Assembly: GCA_029862285.1 (NCBI GenBank)
Contig: JAOTXR010000099.1
Location: 1 to 7,255, forward strand
Source of the DNA: Gammaproteobacteria bacterium
GTDB lineage: Bacteria; Pseudomonadota; Gammaproteobacteria; Steroidobacterales; JABDKV01
Length of the DNA: 7,255 bases
Reading direction: 5' to 3'
Shown here: positions 1-6,251 of the stretch, piece by piece
How positions within the stretch are numbered: the stretch's first letter is position 1
Layout: each line of letters begins with the position of its first letter
The notes under the pieces: model-generated
The model's database searches: none
The model's input: the letters and a program-made list of their open reading frames with translations, nothing else
Told to the model about the DNA's origin: nothing
Translations under genes and position numbers: made by a program

Positions 1-1396
1 TAACCCACCGGAAATTTGTGTACCGGCGACAAAAGATGAATTTGCCTTTCTGACCCGCAAGCGCGCGATTCGTTTTATGAATCCGCCGCAGATGCATAAC
101 AAGGGCAACTTTGTCATGTCGCTGGGGGGTCTTTGCCGGAGACTGGCCAGTCATGCTGAAGAACTGGGTATCGATGTCTTCCCCGGTTTCGCCGGTGTCG
201 AGATGTTGTTCGACGATGCCAACAAAGTCATCGGTGTCCGTTGCGGCGACATGGGAATCCAACAAGACGGCCGCGCCGGAGCGAACTACACACCCGGTGT
301 CGATATCCATGCCGGACACACCGTGCTGGCGGAAGGATGTCGCGGCAGTCTGTCCAAACAACTGATCGCACACTATCGTCTCGATGAAGGTAAATCGCCG
401 CAAACCTACGGTATCGGCTTCAAGGAACTGTGGCGGGTACCCGAAGGGCGGGTACAGCCCGGGCTGATCCGGCACACGATCGGATGGCCACTCGATCGCA
501 GCATTTATGGCGGAAGTTTTCTTTATCATCTTGACCAGGATCGCGTGTATATCGGCTTTGTAGCCGGACTGGACTACGAAGACCCGGCCTTCAGTCCATT
601 TGAAGCCTTCCAGCAGTACAAACACCACCCGGCAGTGCGTCCGTTGTTGGCAGACGGCGAAATATTATCGGCCGGCACACGTTCGCTGGTCGAAGGTGGC
701 TACCAGGCGCTACCGCGTCTGGAAATGCCCGGCGCATTACTGATTGGCGACGCCGGCGGCACCCTCAACGTGCCCAAGATCAAAGGCGTACACATGGCGC
801 TGGGCAGTGGCATGCAGGCTGCCGATCATCTGGCCAAGCATGGCAGCAGCGCGGGTTTCGATGCGGCCTTTCGTGCCTCGGAACGCGGCCGCGAGTTACG
901 CAAGGTCCGTAATATCAGGCCCGGTTTTCGCCACGGCATGTGGGCGGGGCTGATCAACGCCGGCCTGGAAACTGTAACCCTTGGCAAGCTGCCGTGGACC
1001 CTTAAAAACCACGCGGACTGGTCGAGCCTGAAAAAACTCTCAGTGACAAGTGGTTCCAAAACCGATTATCTCGCACGCGATCTGCAACCACATGACCGCC
1101 TCGCCTCGATATACTTTGCAACGCTCGCGCACGACGAAAACCAGCCTGTGCACCTCAAGGTGCGCGACACGTCAATCTGTGCCACCCGCTGTGCCGAGGA
1201 GTATGACAACCCCTGCACCCGGTTTTGCCCGGCGCAAGTTTATGAAATGGTCGACGACGGCAGCGGTGGTAAACGCCTGCACATCAATGCTGCAAACTGC
1301 CTGCACTGCAAGGTTTGCGACATCAAGGACCCGTACGAAATTATCGACTGGGTACCGCCCGAGGGTGGGTCCGGCCCCAATTACGAAAACCTCTGA
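1..1396 (+). CDS. etfD: Electron transfer flavoprotein-ubiquinone oxidoreductase (5' partial)
   Basis: This is the inner-membrane flavo-iron-sulfur enzyme (ETF-QO, ETFDH in eukaryotes) that takes electrons from reduced ETF and reduces ubiquinone. The reading frame is open from the window edge (first full codon at 2), so the ATG at 77 is internal. About 464 residues are visible. By comparison with family members of roughly 550-600 residues, the N-terminal part with the GxGxxG FAD motif is missing. Visible family blocks are QTYGIGFKELW, GWPLDRSIYGGSFLYHL, the FAD-contacting GDAGG (746-760) followed by NVPKIKGVH, and a hydrophobic stretch before PWTLKNH that matches the membrane-plateau region. 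The C-terminal 4Fe-4S domain has FCPAQVYE and NCLHCKVCDIKDP, with cysteine codons at 1226, 1298, 1307 and 1316. It ends in PEGGSGPNY, close to the usual PEGGGGP ending. It is the first visible gene of the etf cluster, 18 nt before etfB. The family call is secure; only the start is unknown. Confidence 0.97.
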   Translation, partial: NPPEICVPATKDEFAFLTRKRAIRFMNPPQMHNKGNFVMSLGGLCRRLASHAEELGIDVFPGFAGVEMLFDDANKVIGVRCGDMGIQQDGRAGANYTPGVDIHAGHTVLAEGCRGSLSKQLIAHYRLDEGKSPQTYGIGFKELWRVPEGRVQPGLIRHTIGWPLDRSIYGGSFLYHLDQDRVYIGFVAGLDYEDPAFSPFEAFQQYKHHPAVRPLLADGEILSAGTRSLVEGGYQALPRLEMPGALLIGDAGGTLNVPKIKGVHMALGSGMQAADHLAKHGSSAGFDAAFRASERGRELRKVRNIRPGFRHGMWAGLINAGLETVTLGKLPWTLKNHADWSSLKKLSVTSGSKTDYLARDLQPHDRLASIYFATLAHDENQPVHLKVRDTSICATRCAEEYDNPCTRFCPAQVYEMVDDGSGGKRLHINAANCLHCKVCDIKDPYEIIDWVPPEGGSGPNYENL

Positions 1397-1400
1397 ATCC

Positions 1401-1406
1401 GGAAAG
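1401..1406 (+). promoter_or_regulatory. Ribosome binding site of etfB
   Basis: GGAAAG lies 8 nt before the ATG at 1415, inside the 18-nt gap after the ETF-QO stop codon. It supports the chosen etfB start, which also begins directly with the conserved MKILVCVKRVIDY N-terminus. Confidence 0.6.
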
Positions 1407-1414
1407 ACACTCAA

Positions 1415-2161
1415 ATGAAGATACTTGTTTGCGTCAAACGCGTTATTGACTACAACGTGCGGGTACAAATCAACCGCCAGGGTGACGGTGTGATCACTGA
1501 CGGGGTCAAGATGTCCGTCAACCCCTTCGATGAAATCGCCGTTGAAGAGGCGCTGCAAATCCGCGACCGCGGCGACGCCGACGAGATCGTCGCGGTCAGT
1601 ATCGGCACCTCCGCCTCCCAGCAACAGCTCCGTACTGCACTGGCGATGGGCGCCGACCGAGCCATACTGGTTGAGAGTGACGACGAGATACAACCATTGG
1701 CCGCAGCGAGGGTGTTCCACAAGCTGGTCGAGAAAGAACAACCCGGCCTGGTATTTCTTGGCAAGCAGGCAATCGACGACGATTCCAACCAGACCGGTCA
1801 GATGCTTGCGGCGCTGTGGCAGCGTCCACAGGCAACTTCCGCTTCCAGCTTCGAGCTCAATGGCGAAACGGCCCGCGTTACGCGCGAGGTTGATGCCGGT
1901 CTTGAGATCATCGACATCGACCTGCCCGCAGTTGTAACGGTTGATCTGCGCCTCAATGAACCACGCTTTGTGAAAATGCCTGACATTATGAAAGCCAAAC
2001 GCAAACCGCTCGAGACTATTGCGCTATCGGAACTGGGCATCGACGCGCCACCGGCTCTGGAAACAAAAAATTACGAGCCTCCACCCCAACGGCAGGCCGG
2101 CATAATGGTCGAGACCGTCGATGAATTGATCGCCGCGTTGCGCGACAGGGGAGTACTGTAA
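1415..2161 (+). CDS. etfB: Electron transfer flavoprotein beta subunit
   Basis: This is the small subunit of the soluble ETF heterodimer, which carries electrons from acyl-CoA and related dehydrogenases to ETF-QO. The 248 residues match the normal family length. The N-terminus KILVCVKRVIDY, VNPFDEIAVEEAL (residues 35-47) and ALAMGADRAI are typical. GKQAIDDDSNQTGQM (116-130) is the AMP-binding region. The family signature runs from REVDAGLE (157-164) through LPAVVTVDLRLNEPRF to MPDIMKAKRKP (188-198). The close match to mitochondrial ETF-beta places it in the housekeeping (group I) ETFs rather than the bifurcating FixA type. By alignment from memory, M188 falls at the docking-loop leucine (human L195), and E158 falls at human E165, a residue implicated in dehydrogenase interaction. 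Its stop codon overlaps the start of etfA by one base (TAATG), as expected for subunits made in equal amounts. Confidence 0.97.
   Translation: MKILVCVKRVIDYNVRVQINRQGDGVITDGVKMSVNPFDEIAVEEALQIRDRGDADEIVAVSIGTSASQQQLRTALAMGADRAILVESDDEIQPLAAARVFHKLVEKEQPGLVFLGKQAIDDDSNQTGQMLAALWQRPQATSASSFELNGETARVTREVDAGLEIIDIDLPAVVTVDLRLNEPRFVKMPDIMKAKRKPLETIALSELGIDAPPALETKNYEPPPQRQAGIMVETVDELIAALRDRGVL
2147..2153 (+). promoter_or_regulatory. Ribosome binding site of etfA
   Basis: AGGGGAG is a strong Shine-Dalgarno sequence 7 nt before the etfA ATG. It lies within the last codons of etfB. It gives etfA its own ribosome entry in addition to coupling through the TAATG overlap at 2159-2163. Confidence 0.7.
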
Positions 2162-3096
2162 TGACCCGGGTATTACTGATCGCGGAACACGATGGCGCTG
2201 AGCTGAATCTGTCTACGGCCAAGTCCATGAGTTGCGCCAGCCAGATTGGTGAGACCGACGTCGCAGTATTCAGCAATGGCGCCGATTCGCTTGCTACCAG
2301 CGCTGCGACACTCGCGGGTGCAGCTCGCGTACTACACGCATCGCGCCCGGAAAACGCAAAACCACTGGCAGCCGTACTGGCACCGCAGATTGCTAAACTG
2401 GCGGCAGATTACACCCACGTGCTGGCACCATCGACGACCTTTGGCAAGGATGTCTTGCCTCGCGTTGCAGCTTTGCTTGGCGCGCCGCAGGTGAGCGACA
2501 TCATGTCGGTGGAATCGGAACGGTCCTACAAACGACCGATCTATGCCGGCAATGTCATAGTGCAAGTCAGCGTACCCGACAACTGCACCGTGTGTGGCAC
2601 CGTACGTATCGCTTCGTTCAAGGCCGCAGCAACTGACGGCAATGCCGAAATCACCGCGGTATCGCCTGACGCCGACTTACCGGCACACACCCGCTATATC
2701 GATCTTCAAGCGCAGGTTAGTGAGCGTCCGGATCTGCAGTCGGCGATGCGTGTCGTATCGGGTGGCCGCGGCGTGGGTAGCGCAGAGAACTTCGAGATCA
2801 TCTACGGGCTGGCAGACAAGCTGAGTGCCGCCGTCGGCGCCTCCCGTGCGGCAGTCGACGCAGGCTACGTACCCAACGACATGCAGATCGGTCAGACCGG
2901 CAAAATCATTGCACCGGATCTCTATATTGCGGTGGGTATATCCGGCGCCATCCAGCACGTAACCGGGATCAAAGATGCAGGCACAATTGTGGCAATAAAC
3001 AAGGACGCCGAGGCGCCAATCTTTGCCCTCGCCGACTTCGGGTTGGTTGGCGATTTGTTCTCAATCGTCCCGGATCTGGAGAAGAAACTGGGCTGA
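2161..3096 (+). CDS. etfA: Electron transfer flavoprotein alpha subunit
   Basis: This is the FAD-carrying large subunit of ETF, partner of the EtfB encoded just upstream. The 311 residues match the usual length. The N-terminal domain starts with VLLIAEHDG. The block RPIYAGNVI (125-133) is conserved. The C-terminal FAD domain contains VVSGGRG (198-204), GASRAAVDAG (227-235), GQTGKIIAPDLYIAVG (244-259), SGAIQH (261-266), INKDAEAPIF and the closing ADFGLVGDLF. R229, T246 and H266 align by spacing with human ETF-alpha R249, T266 and H286, which contact the flavin, so the cofactor site looks intact. One unusual point is a CxxC at C142/C145, just after the conserved RPIYAGN block, where homologues I recall have no such pair. 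The gene overlaps etfB by 1 nt and ends 3 nt before aacS. Confidence 0.97.
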   Translation: MTRVLLIAEHDGAELNLSTAKSMSCASQIGETDVAVFSNGADSLATSAATLAGAARVLHASRPENAKPLAAVLAPQIAKLAADYTHVLAPSTTFGKDVLPRVAALLGAPQVSDIMSVESERSYKRPIYAGNVIVQVSVPDNCTVCGTVRIASFKAAATDGNAEITAVSPDADLPAHTRYIDLQAQVSERPDLQSAMRVVSGGRGVGSAENFEIIYGLADKLSAAVGASRAAVDAGYVPNDMQIGQTGKIIAPDLYIAVGISGAIQHVTGIKDAGTIVAINKDAEAPIFALADFGLVGDLFSIVPDLEKKLG

Positions 3097-3099
3097 TCC

Positions 3100-5049
3100 A
3101 TGACTGCTCCCGTCTACAGGCCAACGGCGGAGCGCGCCCGGGCATCGCAACTCGCCCAATTTGCCGCACAGATATCGCAACTTGAAAACAGGGATGTCTC
3201 GGCCTACAGCGATCTGTGGCAATGGTCCACAGACGATAAGGAGAAATTCTGGCCCGCGCTGTGGGACTTCTGCGACATCAAAGCAGCACGACGCTGGGAC
3301 ACTGTGCTGGAGAACGGTGATCGCATGCCGGGCGCGAAATGGTTTGCGGGCAGCCGTCTGAACTTCGCTGAGAACCTTCTGCGTTTTCGCGGTCCACAGG
3401 CGGCAATCATTTTTCGCGACGAGTCCGGCCAGCGACGCGAACTCTCTCGTGATGAGCTATGGCAGAGTGTCGCCGAAATCGCGGCAGGATTGCGGGCTGC
3501 CGGCGTCAGCAAAGGCGATCGCGTTGCCGCGTACATGCCGAATATTCCCGAGACCATCACCGTAATGCTGGCGGCAACCAGCCTGGGTGCAACTTTTAGC
3601 TCGTGCTCACCTGATTTTGGGGTGAATGGTGTGCTCGATCGTTTTGGTCAAATCGCACCCAAAATACTCTTTGCAGTCGACGGTTATCGTTATAACGGCA
3701 AGGAAATCGATTTACTGGGACGGCTGCGGGAGATACTTCCTGCTTTGCCCGAGATTGAACGGCTGGTGGTCGTTCCTTTTCTGCACGATCAACCCGTTCT
3801 CGATGGTGTACCAGCCAGTTGTCTATTGGCCGATTTCCGGATTGCCGCCAGCGATATCGTTTTCAGCGCTTTGCCCTTTGATCATCCGCTGTACATCATG
3901 TATTCGTCGGGTACGACTGGCACGCCAAAGTGCATTGTCCACGGTGCCGGCGGAACGCTACTGCAACACCTGAAAGAACTCGTTCTGCACACCGACATTA
4001 CCGAAGTCGATCGGGTTTTCTTTTACACCACTTGTGGCTGGATGATGTGGAACTGGCTGGTGAGCACGCTTGCCACCGGTGCCACCGTCGTGCTCTACGA
4101 CGGGTCGCCTTTTGCTCCGGATCCGGAAGTTCTCTGGCGCATGGCTGCAGAGGAACGACTCACGGTCTTTGGCACCAGCGCCAAGTATCTGTCAGCGCTG
4201 GAGAAGACCGGGGTAAAACCTGTGACCCATTTTGACTTGACGAATCTGCGTTGCATCCTGTCGACGGGATCGCCTTTGGCAGCGGACAGTTATGACTACG
4301 TCTACCAGCAGATCAAGGCAGATGTGCAACTTTCGTCGATCTCTGGTGGAACTGATATTATTTCGTGCTTCGCCCTTGGCAACCCGATGCTACCGGTCTA
4401 CCACGAAGAGCTGCAGTGCCGCGGCCTGGGAATGTCAGTTGAAATCTACGACGACAATGGCAACTCGGTTACCGGAGAAAAAGGCGAATTGGTCTGCACC
4501 CGGCCGTTCCCATCCATGCCACTGGGTTTCTGGAATGACCCGGATGGCAGCCGTTACCATCACGCTTACTTCGAGCGTTTTTCCAATACCTGGTGCCACG
4601 GTGACTACGCCGAACTTACCGAGCATGACGGTATCATCATTTACGGTCGTTCCGATGCCGTACTCAATCCCGGTGGCGTCCGTATCGGCACGGCGGAAAT
4701 CTATCGCCAGGTGGAAAAACTCGACGAGATCCTGGAGTCGATTGCGGTAGGCCAGGATTGGAAAAGCGACCAGCGGGTCGTGTTGTTTGTGCGATTGCGT
4801 GACAGTGTGACGCTGGACGACAGGTTACGGGAACGGATACGCCAGACTATACGCGACCACACAACGCCCCGGCATGTGCCGGCAAAGATTATCGCGGTAG
4901 CCGATATCCCGAAGACCATGAGTGGCAAGATTGTGGAACTGGCAGTACAAAATGTCATTCATGGCCGCAAGGTAAAAAATACCGATGCAATGGCCAATCC
5001 ACAGGCACTGGACCACTTCCGCAACCTCCCTGAACTCGCCCGGGATTGA
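3100..5049 (+). CDS. aacS: Acetoacetyl-CoA synthetase (acetoacetate-CoA ligase)
   Basis: This cytosolic acyl-adenylate-forming enzyme converts acetoacetate, ATP and CoA to acetoacetyl-CoA, AMP and pyrophosphate. It feeds ketone bodies into thiolysis or storage-polymer synthesis. The 649 residues fit the family length of about 650. The N-terminal cap has YSDLWQWS (36-43) and PGAKWFAGSRLNFAENLL (77-94). The AMP-binding P-loop YSSGTTGTPK spans residues 268-277. GWMMWNWL (313-320) and GGTD (416-419) follow, then the ribose-binding D502, and GRSDAVLNPGGVRIGTAEIY (516-535) at the hinge. The C-terminal catalytic lysine is K610 in KTMSGK. The GRSDAVLNPGG form and the C-terminal SGKIVELAVQN separate it from acetyl- and propionyl-CoA synthetases. 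It begins only 3 nt after etfA with a weak, distant GGAG (3078-3081), so translation is probably coupled to etfA. Other acyl-CoA synthetases of the same superfamily are possible but much less likely. Confidence 0.95.
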   Translation: MTAPVYRPTAERARASQLAQFAAQISQLENRDVSAYSDLWQWSTDDKEKFWPALWDFCDIKAARRWDTVLENGDRMPGAKWFAGSRLNFAENLLRFRGPQAAIIFRDESGQRRELSRDELWQSVAEIAAGLRAAGVSKGDRVAAYMPNIPETITVMLAATSLGATFSSCSPDFGVNGVLDRFGQIAPKILFAVDGYRYNGKEIDLLGRLREILPALPEIERLVVVPFLHDQPVLDGVPASCLLADFRIAASDIVFSALPFDHPLYIMYSSGTTGTPKCIVHGAGGTLLQHLKELVLHTDITEVDRVFFYTTCGWMMWNWLVSTLATGATVVLYDGSPFAPDPEVLWRMAAEERLTVFGTSAKYLSALEKTGVKPVTHFDLTNLRCILSTGSPLAADSYDYVYQQIKADVQLSSISGGTDIISCFALGNPMLPVYHEELQCRGLGMSVEIYDDNGNSVTGEKGELVCTRPFPSMPLGFWNDPDGSRYHHAYFERFSNTWCHGDYAELTEHDGIIIYGRSDAVLNPGGVRIGTAEIYRQVEKLDEILESIAVGQDWKSDQRVVLFVRLRDSVTLDDRLRERIRQTIRDHTTPRHVPAKIIAVADIPKTMSGKIVELAVQNVIHGRKVKNTDAMANPQALDHFRNLPELARD

Positions 5050-5061
5050 CCACGGCTCACT

Positions 5062-6162
5062 ATGACTGGCGACATCGGCCTCACTGCACGCTACCAGCGC
5101 GACCTGCTCGAAAGAAAATTCACGATTGATCCGGGGCAGCAGGCTGCAGTGGCCGCGTTGGATGATCTCGCCACGCGACTGTGCAAACAGCGCCGGACCG
5201 GATTGTTACGGAAGCTGCGCAAGCGCATCGACGGCGCGGTCGCTCCCGAGGAGGGTTTGTACCTGTGGGGCGGCGTCGGTCGTGGCAAGACTTATCTCAT
5301 GGACATGTTCTTCGATTCACTGCCGTTCGACGAAAAACGGCGCAGCCACTTTCATCGCTTTATGCAGGATACGCACGAGCAGCTTGGCGCACTGAAAGAA
5401 ACACAGAACCCGTTGCCACTAATCGCAAAACGCATTGCTGCCGATACCCGGGTACTGTGTTTCGACGAGTTTTTTGTTTCGGATATCGGCGATGCCATGA
5501 TCCTCGGCAACCTGCTTGCCGCCCTATTCGACAACGGCGTCACATTGGTAGCAACGTCGAATGTGCCACCACAGCAACTGTACCGCGACGGATTGCAGCG
5601 GCAACGATTCTTGCCTGCTATAGAACTGCTGCAGCAACAAACGCGGGTAATGAGTATTGGACAGGGAGAGGATTATCGTTTGCGGGTGCTGGAATCCGCT
5701 GAGATCTACCACCATCCGCTGGACAGCGAAGCCGAGCAGAACCTCAGGCGTTGTCTGTCGGAGCTGGCCCCCGATCAACCACGCAGCGGCGCCATGGTGC
5801 AGATCGCCGGGCGACTCATCGCCAGCCGTCACAGTGCAGACGGTGTAATATGGTTTGATTTCAATGAGTTGTGCACTGCGCCACGTGGTGCCGCAGACTA
5901 TCTGGAGATTGCCCGGCTGTGCCACACGGTACTGCTCTCAGGCGTTCCGGTGCTGGGTGAAGCACGGGATGACGATATGCGCCGATTTATCGGGTTGGTC
6001 GACATATTCTATGATCGCCGCGTCAAACTGATTATCTCTGCGGCGGCGGCGCCCGCTCACCTTTATGCCGGCGCACGCCTGGCATTCGAATTTGCGCGCA
6101 CCCGCAGCCGCCTGAGCGAAATGCTGACATCCGCATACCTGGCCCAACCACACCTGCCTTAA
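5062..6162 (+). CDS. zapE: ZapE/AFG1-family ATPase, cell division protein ZapE
   Basis: This P-loop ATPase is related to E. coli ZapE (YhcM), which associates with the FtsZ ring, and to mitochondrial AFG1/LACE1, which acts in protein quality control. The 366 residues compare with about 375 in E. coli. GLYLWGGVGRGKT (65-77) contains Walker A, G70-T77. FHRFM (97-101) follows. Walker B is VLCFDEFFVSDI (131-142) with D135 and E136. The sensor-1 motif VATSNVPP has N167. GLQRQRFLPAI (177-187) carries the candidate arginine finger. The C-terminal RRFIGLVDIFYDRRVKL (307-323) and the FEFARTRSRLSEM block are family hallmarks. It starts 12 nt after the aacS stop with no evident Shine-Dalgarno sequence, so it may rely on read-through translation from aacS. 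A functional link to the etf cluster is not evident from the sequence. The family call is secure; the cellular role is by homology. Confidence 0.95.
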   Translation: MTGDIGLTARYQRDLLERKFTIDPGQQAAVAALDDLATRLCKQRRTGLLRKLRKRIDGAVAPEEGLYLWGGVGRGKTYLMDMFFDSLPFDEKRRSHFHRFMQDTHEQLGALKETQNPLPLIAKRIAADTRVLCFDEFFVSDIGDAMILGNLLAALFDNGVTLVATSNVPPQQLYRDGLQRQRFLPAIELLQQQTRVMSIGQGEDYRLRVLESAEIYHHPLDSEAEQNLRRCLSELAPDQPRSGAMVQIAGRLIASRHSADGVIWFDFNELCTAPRGAADYLEIARLCHTVLLSGVPVLGEARDDDMRRFIGLVDIFYDRRVKLIISAAAAPAHLYAGARLAFEFARTRSRLSEMLTSAYLAQPHLP

Positions 6163-6251
6163 TTGCCAGCAATGCATGCAAAACTTTTTTAAACTTATCC
6201 AACTCCAACGGTCTCTAAGAAACACCCACCTTGATAGTCAGTGATTTGAGC
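6163..6251 (+). promoter_or_regulatory. AT-rich intergenic gap, possible weak terminator and promoter
   Basis: This is the only intergenic gap longer than 20 nt in the window. It starts with TTGC and GCAA arms (6163-6166 and 6178-6181) around an 11-nt loop, followed shortly by a T run (6185-6190). That makes a very weak terminator candidate. It contains the palindrome TGCATGCA (6173-6180) and two AAACTT copies (6181-6186, 6191-6196). A possible -35 is TTGCCA (6163-6168), but the best -10-like hexamer, TTTAAA (6188-6193), is 19 nt away, so the promoter match is poor. The change to an exported protein downstream argues that a new transcription unit starts here. This is mostly inference. Confidence 0.25.

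Noticed and set aside
77..79. ATG as the start of ETF-QO
   Set aside because: The same frame is open to the window edge and the residues before it continue ETF-QO homology, so this methionine is internal.
1172..1741. 189-codon open frame on the minus strand across the ETF-QO/etfB junction
   Set aside because: It is fully antisense to two certain genes. Its protein has no recognisable domain and looks like the mirror of their codon bias.
1415..3096. EtfA/EtfB as a bifurcating or nitrogen-fixation (FixAB) type ETF
   Set aside because: Both subunits match the mitochondrial-type housekeeping ETFs closely, and no bifurcating partner dehydrogenase or fix gene is present in the window.
5524..5925. 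133-codon minus-strand open frame inside zapE
   Set aside because: It lies wholly within a well-conserved ATPase gene and shows no family motif.
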